From JANXQE01 sp035651635 (lineage in GTDB: Bacteria > Verrucomicrobiota > Verrucomicrobiia > Limisphaerales > UBA8199), in the NCBI GenBank assembly GCA_035651635.1, contig DASRFK010000287.1, positions 1-11,247 on the forward strand: a DNA stretch of 11,247 bases, written 5' to 3'. Positions 1-6,992 of the stretch are shown piece by piece. Both the position numbers and the translations under genes were made by a program. Numbering within the stretch: position 1 is the stretch's first letter; every line of letters begins with the position of its first letter. The notes under the pieces were generated by a model. It made no database searches. It was not told the DNA's origin and saw only the letters and a program-made list of their open reading frames with translations.

Positions 1-114
1 CTCAAACAATCCGGAATGCGTTGGTCAGTGCGCGGAGCCAACGCGATCATCGCTCTGCGCTGCTGCATCCTTTCCGGCCGCTTCGAAGATTTCTGGGCTT
101 CGCGCGCCCGATAA
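1..114 (+). CDS. Transposase, C-terminal fragment (ISKra4-like), cut by window edge
   Basis: Frame 1 is open from the first base to a TAA at 112-114, giving 37 residues that begin LKQSGMRWSVRGANAI and end RFEDFWASRAR. The pattern SGM-x-W-x-VRGANAI-x-ALRC followed by a short RFE-[DE]-[FY]-W tail is one I recognise from the C-terminus of ISKra4-type DDE transposases. The fragment ends where such proteins normally end, so this looks like the natural 3' end of an insertion-sequence gene whose body lies upstream of the window, not an internal break. Whether the rest is intact cannot be seen. The family name is from recognition of a short tail only; that it is a transposase is more certain than which family. 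Confidence 0.68.
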   Translation, partial: LKQSGMRWSVRGANAIIALRCCILSGRFEDFWASRAR

Positions 115-118
115 ATCC

Positions 119-164
119 CACTTTTATCTCGTCCACCCTCCTCAGAAGGGTGCGATTAAAAGTG
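119..164. repeat. Imperfect hairpin after the transposase stop
   Basis: CACTTTTA (119-126) pairs with TAAAAGTG (157-164), and CACCCT (134-139) pairs with AGGGTG (147-152), with a partly unpaired middle and a seven-base loop. It starts four bases after the transposase stop. It may be part of the insertion-sequence right end or a terminator for the transposase transcript; there is no T-run after it on the plus strand, so a simple intrinsic terminator is unlikely. Confidence 0.5.
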
Positions 165-189
165 TCGGTCGTGGCTGGAAGCCGAAAAA

Positions 190-284
190 AGCGGCAGAGG
201 GCTGCCGCAGTCCAAAACCTTCGGTTCTCGAGGCCCCCGGCCGTGTCGCGCTTGCGTCTTGGACTGCGGCAGTCCTCTGCCGCT
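190..284. repeat. REP-like inverted hairpin pair (BIME/MITE-like)
   Basis: Two 26-base arms, 190-215 and 259-284, are reverse complements of each other except for one position (201 against 273, a G-T pair). Each arm is also a hairpin by itself: GCGGCAG at 191-197 pairs with CTGCCGC at 202-208 around a four-base loop, and the same stem recurs at 266-272 and 277-283. The 43-base spacer contains a small AACC-TTC-GGTT hairpin. This two-hairpin, head-to-head layout is that of REP/BIME units, which are mobilised in some genomes by single-copy REP-associated transposases. I believe similar GCGGCAG-type palindromes are scattered through Pedosphaera-like genomes, but this window holds only one pair, so repetition is not shown here. 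Confidence 0.65.
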
Positions 285-399
285 CTTCTGCCGATCAACT
301 CCCGCGGGTAAAATACCCCATACCGACAGGCCGGCGATTTCCGCTAACCTTTGCGTGAATTATGCTATTCCAGGTTCGTCCGTAACATTGGGATATTCT

Positions 400-711
400 A
401 TGGACAAAAAATCTGCCGAAGAAGTCGAGGCCTCCACAGAGAAGCTCCTGCGAGATTTAAAGGCCGTGGTTCACGATGGGGAGGAACTTCTCAGGGCGGG
501 GGCGCGTGATTTAAGCGAACGCGGCCGCGCCGCACGCGAACGGTTGTCCGCCGCCCTCGAAGTGGCCAGGGACACCCAACGCGAGTTGCAATCGCGGGCG
601 CTGTCGAGCGCCCGGGCGACGGACCACTACGTTCGGGAACATCCCTACGAGTCATTGGGAATTGCCTTTGGCGTCGGTTTGCTTGTCGGCGCTCTCATGC
701 GACGAAAGTGA
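400..711 (+). CDS. yqjD: DUF883 family protein, YqjD/ElaB-like, C-tail membrane anchored
   Basis: A 103-residue protein. Residues 1-75 are charged and helical, rich in Glu, Arg and Ala with a heptad-like look; residues 76-103 carry the family hallmark YVREHPYESLGIAFGVGL, a glycine-patterned single transmembrane segment, ending in MRRK. In E. coli the relatives YqjD, ElaB and YgaM are inner-membrane proteins made in stationary phase, and YqjD has been reported to bind ribosomes; the same role here is only inferred. The ATG at 400 is chosen because the family normally starts close to such an MDKKS-type terminus; the open frame continues upstream to 259 but that part overlaps the REP-like repeat and has no protein character. 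No strong Shine-Dalgarno is visible. It is the first gene of a three-gene operon. Confidence 0.85.
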   Translation: MDKKSAEEVEASTEKLLRDLKAVVHDGEELLRAGARDLSERGRAARERLSAALEVARDTQRELQSRALSSARATDHYVREHPYESLGIAFGVGLLVGALMRRK

Positions 712-1094
712 TGGTACAGAACAACCATCAATCTGAGGGGCTGGGCAATCTGGTCGGGCGCCTGGGCAGTATCGCGGCCAGAACTTTGAGCACTCGCGTG
801 GAGCTTTTGGCCATCGAATGGCAGGAAGAGCGTTGGCGGCTGCGGCAGATGTTGATTTGGTCCATCGCCGTCCTGTTGCTTGGCGTAATGGGAATTCTGC
901 TTCTCACCGCCGTAATTATTTTACTCTTCCCGGAGGGCGTCCGGGTGTATGTTGCGGCCGCGCTGGCGGTTTTATATTTCTGCGGCGCGGCGGGCGCCTG
1001 GTTCGGACTCAAAGCCGGACTGAAACGGGAACCATTTGCTGAAAGCATTGATCAAGTCAAAAAAGATCGGCTGTGGCTGGAGTCTCTAAAATAA
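711..1094 (+). CDS. yqjE: Phage holin-X/YqjE family membrane protein
   Basis: A 127-residue protein. An amphipathic N-terminal helix with the family-like RVELLAIEWQEERWRL stretch (about residues 30-45) leads into two predicted membrane segments, roughly 47-74 and 81-103, with a basic C-terminal tail. This matches the holin-X/YqjE family (PF07332), small two-helix inner-membrane proteins of unclear function that sit next to yqjD in enterobacteria. The start ATG at 711 shares its A with the TGA stop of the preceding gene (TGATG), the classic arrangement for translational coupling; a GTG at 708 is an alternative adding one codon. Its 3' end overlaps the next gene by 22 bases. The name holin reflects the family label and is not evidence for lysis. 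Confidence 0.82.
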   Translation: MVQNNHQSEGLGNLVGRLGSIAARTLSTRVELLAIEWQEERWRLRQMLIWSIAVLLLGVMGILLLTAVIILLFPEGVRVYVAAALAVLYFCGAAGAWFGLKAGLKREPFAESIDQVKKDRLWLESLK

Positions 1095-1462
1095 GCGAGC
1101 TCGAAGCGCGAAAGCGGGCTTTAGTCACCGAAAGCGAGCTATACCGCGAAGCTCTCAAAGCGGAAATGGAAAATCTGCGGCAGTACGGCGCGGGGTTTTT
1201 TCAAAAGATTGACCGTGTTCGCAGCTTTGGCCCCTGGCTAATGCTAGCTGCACCATTGGCGATTCCGGTGATAAGACTGTTTACGAATCGCAAGTCCGCT
1301 GCGCCGCCGCGGTCCCCTGGTGTGAAGGGCGGTTTAGCCACGGTTTTGATGGGCGTTCGGCTCTATCGGCAATATGCGCCCATGGTGCGTTCCGTAGTCA
1401 GCCAGTTCATGGCGCGGCGGCGCGCCTCCGCCCAAGCCAAAGCTCGATTCGAGGATCGCTAA
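1073..1462 (+). CDS. YqjK-like small membrane protein
   Basis: A 129-residue protein from a GTG start inside the end of the yqjE-like gene. Residues 6-50 are a charged helix (SELEARKRALVTESELYREA), about 53-72 form one hydrophobic membrane segment with prolines, and the tail is strongly basic, ending RRRASAQAKARFEDR. Size, position and the ELEARKRAL-type N-terminal helix agree with the third gene of the enterobacterial yqjDEK cluster, but sequence conservation in that family is low and I assign it mainly on synteny. The GTG at 1073 is the most upstream start; the 22-base overlap fits a coupled operon. It converges on panD, whose stop lies 51 bases further on. Confidence 0.65.
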   Translation: MAGVSKISELEARKRALVTESELYREALKAEMENLRQYGAGFFQKIDRVRSFGPWLMLAAPLAIPVIRLFTNRKSAAPPRSPGVKGGLATVLMGVRLYRQYAPMVRSVVSQFMARRRASAQAKARFEDR

Positions 1463-1502
1463 AACTCCCGCTGATTTTCCGCCGGGCCGATCTCCCGCGT
1501 TA

Positions 1503-1517
1503 GCTAAGCTAAGCTAA
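1503..1517. repeat. GCTAA x3 tandem repeat over the panD stop
   Basis: Three back-to-back GCTAA units fill 1503-1517 in the gap between two convergent genes, and the panD stop codon (CTA on the plus strand, 1514-1516) is the middle of the last unit. The tract is nearly self-complementary (AGCT twice). It could be slippage debris; no terminator-like stem with a T-run is evident in the 51-base gap. Confidence 0.5.
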
Positions 1518-1876
1518 AGTCCGCGCTCGTTGACGATGGCGTTATTTTCTCCGAGCACGATCACGTGCGGCTTCCAAAACTTCGCCTCATTGGCTTGCAC
1601 TTCAGTGAAGCTCATGATGGTCAACTGGTCCCCAGGTTTGCCCAGGTGCGCCGCGGCGCCGTTCAGAATGATTTCGCCCGTTCCGCGTTGAGCGGGAATC
1701 GCGTAGGTTTCGAACCGGGCACCGTTGGCCATATTGCTGCAAAGAATTCGCTCGTACGGCAGCAGACCGACCTTGTCCATCAAGTCGCGATCGATGCTCA
1801 TGCTGCCCTCATACTGAAGGTTGGCGCCGGTTACCCGGGCCCGATGGAGCTTGGATTTGAGTAAGTGAACCAACAT
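1514..1876 (-). CDS. panD: Aspartate 1-decarboxylase proenzyme
   Basis: A 120-residue protein, typical length for PanD, which converts L-aspartate to beta-alanine for pantothenate and coenzyme A synthesis in the cytoplasm. The proenzyme cleaves itself between Gly24 and Ser25 and Ser25 becomes the pyruvoyl cofactor; here Y-E-G24-S25 lies at exactly that position. The other residues known from the E. coli enzyme are also in place: Lys9, Tyr22, Arg54, Thr57, Tyr58 and Asn72, the last inside the LNGAAAH motif. So the protein looks fully active. The ATG at 1876 gives the canonical MLVHLLKSKLHRARVT start. It lies 32 bases after the large secreted-protein gene on the same strand and is probably cotranscribed with it, though the two have no obvious functional link. 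No good Shine-Dalgarno is visible. Confidence 0.96.
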   Translation of the reverse strand: MLVHLLKSKLHRARVTGANLQYEGSMSIDRDLMDKVGLLPYERILCSNMANGARFETYAIPAQRGTGEIILNGAAAHLGKPGDQLTIMSFTEVQANEAKFWKPHVIVLGENNAIVNERGL

Positions 1877-1908
1877 GGACTTAAGCCGGGCGGAGCTGTC
1901 GTTTTAGG

Positions 1909-3870
1909 TCAATTGTTGAGCCCGGAGGGATTCGGGATAAACAGCTTGAAGGAAAGGCCATCGACATTCGCCCCGCCTCCGTAAACGGAAAAACCGAAAT
2001 ACTTCGAGACCGTGTCGAAATTTGGCAGGAGCGAGAAGTCCATGAGATCCTTGAAGCCTTGGATTGTGGCCGGAACATTGACTCCGCTTTGCAAGAGATT
2101 GGCGGCGGAGCCGGGCGAGGAGGGGCTGCTTGGGCTGCTATTTTTGCGCAGTGCTTCGAACACCGCCCGCATGGTTTCAACCTGGTTTTCGTAACCAAAT
2201 AAGCTGGAATTGGGGCCGAGCACCTTTTGGGTCGCATCCGTCAAGCCGGGGCTGTCTTTGAGCGATTTGCGTTGGCTTTCACTGCTGCGCAAGTATTCCT
2301 CCAGCATGGCCGGGTCGGTGGAAAACGCAACGTAGCCGCCGCTGGCGGCATAGCTGAGACTGCGCGGGGCCATGGAACCACCACTGGCCCCCAGCGGCAC
2401 CATCACCGACTTTACCGAGACGGTGTAAATTTTGCGGCCAAGGAACTCCCGCTCCTCGGGGGCTCCGGCGGATTGTTGGGCAAAAACGAGGATACTTTTC
2501 AACGAAGCCGCAAAGACTTCTGCGTTGGGCGAGCCCAGCAAAAACAGGGAAGGCGACGGATTGAGCGCGTCGGCGCCTTTGCCCGTCGGAACTCTTTCAT
2601 AGCTGATCAGGTCGTCGCCTAAATTACCGATGAGGTTTTTCTTAACATCGAAGCCAGGGTTCTTTTCTTTGGCGGCGGTGTTGGCGGTCTCCAGCAAAAA
2701 ATTGATGCCATTAAGCCACTGAGGGGAAATATCGGTGATCGTTTTTTGCAGCGTTTCCCATGTTCTCTGTCCGTCGATACGCCAGCGTTGGAATTTAAGT
2801 ACATCTGCCGGAACGAATGCGGGAGGATGCGGGTCCCGCGGTTCACCCGCGAGGATTTTGAACAGGCCTTGCCGGCTGGACTCGGGCACTCCCACAAACA
2901 CCTGGACCATCGAACCCTCATTGGAAGGCTGATAGCAGAAGGCCAGGGTCTTCAGCCCGTTCAGGCCCAAGGCGCCGAGAACTTTCTGCGGTTTAACGTC
3001 GAAGGGGTTGGGTGCATCTTCGCTTTCCTTGCGTTGGCCCAGCTTGCGCGACAAGGTATCGACCAATACCTTGAGGTTCACCCATCCGTAAAGCGGCGAT
3101 TCCCGGAATAGGGCGGCATGATCGGCCTGGTAGGCCGCGACCTCCGCCAGCGGCGGCACGGACCCGCCGGTTAGGCGCGCGACGACTTTTTCGACCGCTT
3201 TGACCGAGGTGCTCACTACCAGCAGCGTATCGACCTGACCGATGACTAATTCATCGCTTGGCGTTTCCGGTTTGTTGTTCTCTTCGCCGAGCTCATGCAC
3301 TTCGGAGCCTTTGGGAAAGAATCTCCGGAGGGTTTTCGGCATATCATTACTTGAGACGGTTAAGATCGTGAACTCGTGATCACGAATTTTGGTGGCTTTA
3401 AGTACCTTGCCGCCGTCTACCCATTTTTTGCGCAGCGCCGCCAGATTCTTTTTGAGCTGACTGCTCTTATCTTTGGTGTCGACCAGGAGCAGCAAGCCGG
3501 CCGCCTGGCCTTCTTGCTCGAAGCCATCCTGCGTCAAAGCCAGGGTGACCTGCCCCTGAAAGAGACCCGTGTAATCCTCAGCTTTGATTTCCAGTTCGCG
3601 TTCCAGCGGCTGGACGAACTGCTCCTTCCATTTGGACACGAAGTTCTCCCGGAATGGTCTCATAGCCGAGTCCTCCCAAAAACGCTTTTGAGGCATCTTC
3701 TCCCAGGCGGCACGCAGCCTGGCAAAGTCCGGGACGGTGACCAGCAAAAGGGTGTCGTCCGGCAGAAGTCGTTCTGGGGGTGGAATAACGGCCAAAGCCG
3801 AATGGACCAGCGCCAGCGCGAAAAGGAGGAACGTCAATCGAAGCCGCATTGCGGCGGAGTCAGGTCTCAT
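1909..3870 (-). CDS. Large secreted protein of unknown function (DUF3352-like N-terminus)
   Basis: A 653-residue protein with a clear Sec signal peptide: basic start, hydrophobic LTFLLFALALVHSALA, likely cut after Ala27. The mature start LLPDDTLLLVTVPDFARLRAAW, with acidic DD followed by a beta strand and a conserved-looking P-D-x-x-x-L, recalls DUF3352-type secreted proteins found widely in planctomycetes, verrucomicrobia and cyanobacteria; no function is known to me. A low-complexity Ser/Pro stretch (SSPSSPSSPGS) lies near residue 585, and the C-terminus ends with a Gly-rich beta-type segment. No catalytic motif or membrane anchor is apparent. The first ATG is preferred over the second (residue 8) because AGAGG lies eight bases upstream (3879-3883). 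It follows the protease gene after 149 bases and precedes panD by 32. Confidence 0.82.
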   Translation of the reverse strand: MRPDSAAMRLRLTFLLFALALVHSALAVIPPPERLLPDDTLLLVTVPDFARLRAAWEKMPQKRFWEDSAMRPFRENFVSKWKEQFVQPLERELEIKAEDYTGLFQGQVTLALTQDGFEQEGQAAGLLLLVDTKDKSSQLKKNLAALRKKWVDGGKVLKATKIRDHEFTILTVSSNDMPKTLRRFFPKGSEVHELGEENNKPETPSDELVIGQVDTLLVVSTSVKAVEKVVARLTGGSVPPLAEVAAYQADHAALFRESPLYGWVNLKVLVDTLSRKLGQRKESEDAPNPFDVKPQKVLGALGLNGLKTLAFCYQPSNEGSMVQVFVGVPESSRQGLFKILAGEPRDPHPPAFVPADVLKFQRWRIDGQRTWETLQKTITDISPQWLNGINFLLETANTAAKEKNPGFDVKKNLIGNLGDDLISYERVPTGKGADALNPSPSLFLLGSPNAEVFAASLKSILVFAQQSAGAPEEREFLGRKIYTVSVKSVMVPLGASGGSMAPRSLSYAASGGYVAFSTDPAMLEEYLRSSESQRKSLKDSPGLTDATQKVLGPNSSLFGYENQVETMRAVFEALRKNSSPSSPSSPGSAANLLQSGVNVPATIQGFKDLMDFSLLPNFDTVSKYFGFSVYGGGANVDGLSFKLFIPNPSGLNN

Positions 3871-3890
3871 TCAGCTTGCCTCTAACAATA

Positions 3891-3896
3891 AGTATA
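3891..3896 (-). promoter_or_regulatory. Possible -10 box for the 653-residue secreted protein gene
   Basis: On the minus strand TATACT lies 20 bases before the start codon, just upstream of the AGAGG ribosome binding site (3879-3883). It matches the sigma-70 -10 consensus at five of six places, but no good -35 hexamer occurs at 16-18 bases. It would give a very short leader. Weak evidence. Confidence 0.25.
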
Positions 3897-4019
3897 TCGA
3901 GCGGTGATTCGTAAACTGCCATGGGACAGCAGCACTATTCAGGCCAAATCCAGTACCCCTTAGCCTTCAAAAAGTCAAACGGCTTGTCCTCGTGCTCCTC
4001 GTGCCGAGACAGCCGGTCA

Positions 4020-5012
4020 TTACTCGAGTGAAGCTTTGCGAGTGCGGCTGGGCGGCTCCAAGTACCGATACGCGTTGCTGGGGTTGTCGTTCGAGTAAGC
4101 GAAGGCTTCGCGGTGATCCAGGAAGAACTTCACCGACTCAATGGGGATGGCAAACCCGAGCCCCTCGCCAAATGTGATTTTCATGTTGGTGACGCCGACG
4201 ACTTCTCCGCGCATATTGAAAAGCGGGCCGCCGCTGTTGCCGGGATTGATTTGGGCGGTCGTTTGGAGAAAAAGCTCGCCGGCCATTTGACGGGTCTTGG
4301 TGCTGAGGATCCCCTCGGTCACCGTACGCTCGAGGCCGAGCGGGCTGCCGATGGCGAATACCCCATCACCGACCGACAGGGCATCGGCGCTGCCGAGCAG
4401 GACGAATTTGAATTTAGGCGCATCGCGATCATCGATTTTCAGCAAAGCCATATCGCCGAATTTATTAATCGCGATGATGCGGACCTGTTTGTAACTACGG
4501 CGTTCCAGTTCTCCGCCCGTTTGATGGTACACTTCTACGGAGATTTGTGTCTCCCCCTCGATGACGTGGAAATTCGTCATCAGGAATCCGCCTTCATTGA
4601 TGATGAAGCCGGAACCCAAACCACTGGGCGTGCGCACTTGGACGACGGCTTCGCCGATTTGGTTGACCAGATCACGCACGGAGCGCGTGGCGAGGGCCCG
4701 GTTGGATCCGGAATAAAAACCCGCTTTGCTCTCGAGAATCGGCGGCTCGATTTTCGTATCCGCTTCTGCGAGGGGCTTGCCATGAGCCGGCGGCTCCGGG
4801 GCCGATTCTTTGTCGCGTGAGATTTTTACGATCTGATTCTTGGGGATGACCAGGACGGTGTAACCGATGTCGACAGCCACCTGGTCACGCTTCTCGGCGA
4901 GCACCGTTCCGACGACCGCGGCTTTGTCCTTGAGCTGAATCGTGGCGCCGATCGCCTGAGAACAACTCACCCCACACGCGATCAGCATCCAACAGAAACA
5001 GTTTCTTACCAT
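4020..5012 (-). CDS. Secreted trypsin-like serine protease, HtrA-like, no PDZ domain
   Basis: A 330-residue protein. An N-terminal signal segment (residues 1 to about 23, ending QAIGA) is followed by a small beta-rich region, about 24-65 (IQLKDKAAVVGTVLAEKRDQ), that resembles the short barrel domain often placed before proteases in this phylum. The S1C catalytic domain runs from about 108 to 305: GSGFI oxyanion-side strand, His149 in TNFHVIEG, Asp187 in FGDMALLKID, and Ser260 in INPGNSGGPL, so the whole triad is present. The PDZ domains of DegP/DegS are missing; the protein ends soon after the fold. The signal region has LIAC and GVSC, so a lipoprotein is possible but the pattern is poor. It is probably a periplasmic or surface protease. 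It is divergent from the prepilin-like gene, sharing the 5013-5226 gap. Confidence 0.88.
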   Translation of the reverse strand: MVRNCFCWMLIACGVSCSQAIGATIQLKDKAAVVGTVLAEKRDQVAVDIGYTVLVIPKNQIVKISRDKESAPEPPAHGKPLAEADTKIEPPILESKAGFYSGSNRALATRSVRDLVNQIGEAVVQVRTPSGLGSGFIINEGGFLMTNFHVIEGETQISVEVYHQTGGELERRSYKQVRIIAINKFGDMALLKIDDRDAPKFKFVLLGSADALSVGDGVFAIGSPLGLERTVTEGILSTKTRQMAGELFLQTTAQINPGNSGGPLFNMRGEVVGVTNMKITFGEGLGFAIPIESVKFFLDHREAFAYSNDNPSNAYRYLEPPSRTRKASLE

Positions 5013-5226
5013 GGGCTCACAGTAATGAACAGAATCAGCTTTGACAAGCCGCAGGCGGTTTCGCGTCTTCAGTCTTCCCCGTCGGCAAAGGCCGTCCCGA
5101 CGTTAAACTCGGCAGGATCGCGACGGTTTGGGGATTCGCGCACGAATTTGACTTTGAGGGAGGATCGAGGGAGATTTGTCTCAAGCACACCCGATCAAGT
5201 CCGCCCGCTGCATTGCATTTGGGTCT

Positions 5227-5976
5227 ATGGCAATCAATCGATTTGGAAGAATAGGACGCGAGCACAACGTGGCTTGGGTCGGTTCACCTCGCGCCTTTAC
5301 GCTCATCGAATTACTCGTCGTCATTGCTATCTTCGCAGTTCTGGCGGCCCTGCTCCTGCCGGTCCTGGGACGAGCCAAGGAAGCCGGCCGGGCAACCGCC
5401 TGCAAGAACAACCTGCGCCAATTGACGCTGGGCTCGGCGACTTACTCGCTGGATAACCGTGGCCGCATGCCTTATTTCCTCAATTGGCTGGCCACCAAAC
5501 CCGGCGACCTGACCTCCGGCCAGCTGTTCCCCTATCTTAAAAGTCCGCCGGTGTATCTATGCCCAACCGATAAGATTGCGCTGGCGTCCAACGCTCATTT
5601 GCCCGCGACCCCCACGGCGCCGATTTTTGGCAATTCGCTGCATCCGCGTGATTACAGCTGTGCCATGAACTGCGGGCTCTGCCATGAAAGCGATTCGTCA
5701 AGATTTCTTACGCCGGCGCGTACCTTACTGTTCATGGAGGCTGACCTGGCGCGCGATGACTATTCCGGCCAGGTTGGTCCTTCAATGGCGACTCGAGTGC
5801 TGTCGACGCGCCACAATGGGCGAGGCCACCTGGTTTTTGGCGATCTTCACCTGGAAACCGTCAAGCCGAAGCAAGCCGATGCCCTGGAGCGGAGCTTGCG
5901 CTTTTGGTTTCCCACGGCGGACACCAGCGGCCCCGGCGGAGGCGGCAGCATGGCAACCGGCCTCACGGATCCTTAA
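5227..5976 (+). CDS. Type II-like prepilin / pseudopilin with H-X9-D motif
   Basis: A 249-residue protein from the ATG at 5227. A basic leader of 23 residues ends SPRA and is followed by FTLIELLVVIAIFAVLAAL, the prepilin N-terminal methylation signal and hydrophobic helix, with Glu at position 5 of the mature form. The residue before the cut is Ala, not the usual Gly. The mature part has an NLRQL-x-L-x-x-x-x-YSLDN stretch and several cysteines (YLCPTD, CAMNCGLC), as in DUF1559-like verrucomicrobial and planctomycete secretion pseudopilins. Near the C-terminus RHNGRGHLVFGDLH is a variant of the H-X9-DG motif, with D kept and G replaced by L. A TTG at 5176 with GAGG five bases upstream is an alternative start that would add 17 residues. 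It is a single gene without other secretion genes nearby. Confidence 0.85.
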   Translation: MAINRFGRIGREHNVAWVGSPRAFTLIELLVVIAIFAVLAALLLPVLGRAKEAGRATACKNNLRQLTLGSATYSLDNRGRMPYFLNWLATKPGDLTSGQLFPYLKSPPVYLCPTDKIALASNAHLPATPTAPIFGNSLHPRDYSCAMNCGLCHESDSSRFLTPARTLLFMEADLARDDYSGQVGPSMATRVLSTRHNGRGHLVFGDLHLETVKPKQADALERSLRFWFPTADTSGPGGGGSMATGLTDP

Positions 5977-6022
5977 ATACCAGTTGCGGCTGGCCCCGGT
6001 TCTGCTAGTCTTCAAAGCCCTT

Positions 6023-6050
6023 TTGCGGGTTTGCTTGTTGCAACTCGCAA
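6023..6050 (+). other. Hairpin between the prepilin gene and rpsB
   Basis: TTGCGGGTTTGC (6023-6034) pairs with GCAACTCGCAA (6040-6050) with one G-T pair and one bulged T around a five-base loop. No T-run follows, so it is not a classic intrinsic terminator. It may end the prepilin transcript or form part of the rpsB leader, since S2 operons are autoregulated in some bacteria; which is not decidable here. Confidence 0.4.
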
Positions 6051-6113
6051 CAGACTAACGGCCATAACTTCCCGGCTCGAACGATCCGGGCGGCCATAAT
6101 AACATCGTAAACA

Positions 6114-6133
6114 ATCCCGTCCTTCCGCGGGAT
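6114..6133 (+). other. Second hairpin in the rpsB upstream region
   Basis: ATCCCG (6114-6119) and CGGGAT (6128-6133) form a perfect six-pair stem with an eight-base loop, 40 bases before the rpsB start codon. A CATAAT box at 6095-6100, a fair -10 match without a good -35, lies just upstream, so the hairpin could be in the 5' leader of the mRNA. Confidence 0.35.
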
Positions 6134-6173
6134 GGTTCGTCTCGAGAACGAGCTTTCAACCAAAGGAAAATCT

Positions 6174-6992
6174 GTGATTAGTATCGGCGTAAAGGAATTG
6201 TTGGATGCGGGTGTTCATTTTGGACACCAGACCAAACGTTGGAACCCGAAGATGAAGCCTTTCATCTTCGATGCCCGCAATGGCATCCATATCATCGACC
6301 TCAGCAAGACCCTCACCCAGCTGGAAGCGGCTTGTAACTTCTTAGGCGACACCGTGCGCAGAGGCGGCAAGGTGCTGTTTGTCGGTACCAAAAAGCAGGC
6401 GCAACAGGCGGTCAAGGAAACGGCCAAGGAATGCGGTCAGTACTTTGTCACGGAACGCTGGCTGGGCGGCACGCTCACTAATTTTGCCACCATCAAGCGC
6501 TCGATTGGGCGGCTCAAGCAAATCGAAAAGATGGAATCCGACGGGACGATCAACAATTACGTCAAGCAGGAGCAGTCGATGATCCGCCGCGAAGCCGCCC
6601 GCCTGGTCAAATTCTTCGACGGCATCCGGACCATGGACAAACTGCCCGGGGCCATGTTTGTCGTGGATATCAAGCGCGAGCATAACGCCGTCGCGGAAGC
6701 GCGCCGGTTGAAAATCCCGGTGGTGGCGATCGTTGATACCAACTGCGATCCTGACCTGGTCGATTTTCCTGTCGCCGGCAACGATGACGCGATTCGCTCG
6801 GTGCGGATGATCCTGGCGACGATTGGCCAGATCATCACCCAGGCCCACGCTGAGTATGAGGCCAAGTACGCCCGGCGCAAAACGGCCGAAGAAACGGCGC
6901 CCGCCGCGCCGGCTGCGGTGCCCGGCCCTGAAGGATCCATCATGGCCGAGGCGGCAGCCGTCCAACCAGCGGCTCCCGCTCCCGCCGTCTAA
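6174..6992 (+). CDS. rpsB: 30S ribosomal protein S2
   Basis: A 272-residue S2 protein, part of the small-subunit head/body junction that binds late in 30S assembly and with S1. The N-terminus ISIGVKELLDAGVHFGHQ and WNPKMKPFIF are the first family signature, and PGAMFVVDIKREHNAVAEA with IPVVAIVDTNCDPD carry the second. The start is the GTG at 6174, which has AAAGGA at 6163-6168 in ideal position and gives the standard S2 N-terminus; the frame is open to an ATG at 6132 but those 14 extra residues do not look like S2. The last 35 or so residues are an Ala/Pro-rich extension (EETAPAAPAAVPGPEG onward), beyond the core of about 235, common in this phylum. It is followed by tsf after 114 bases, the usual bacterial order. 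Confidence 0.97.
   Translation: MISIGVKELLDAGVHFGHQTKRWNPKMKPFIFDARNGIHIIDLSKTLTQLEAACNFLGDTVRRGGKVLFVGTKKQAQQAVKETAKECGQYFVTERWLGGTLTNFATIKRSIGRLKQIEKMESDGTINNYVKQEQSMIRREAARLVKFFDGIRTMDKLPGAMFVVDIKREHNAVAEARRLKIPVVAIVDTNCDPDLVDFPVAGNDDAIRSVRMILATIGQIITQAHAEYEAKYARRKTAEETAPAAPAAVPGPEGSIMAEAAAVQPAAPAPAV

Noticed and set aside
21..311. Plus-strand open frame of 96 residues and a minus-strand one of 83 residues (47-298).
   Set aside because: Both run across the transposase tail in the wrong frame and through the REP-like inverted repeat; no ribosome binding site.
3860..3922. Minus-strand 20-codon open frame starting MAVYESPLD and overlapping the start of the secreted protein gene.
   Set aside because: No Shine-Dalgarno and it spans the possible -10 box; a leader peptide cannot be supported.
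4113..4820. Plus-strand open frame of 235 residues.
   Set aside because: Antisense to the protease, whose catalytic triad is intact.
6132..6173. rpsB start at ATG 6132.
   Set aside because: GTG 6174 has a strong ribosome binding site and gives the conserved S2 N-terminus; the extra residues overlap a hairpin.
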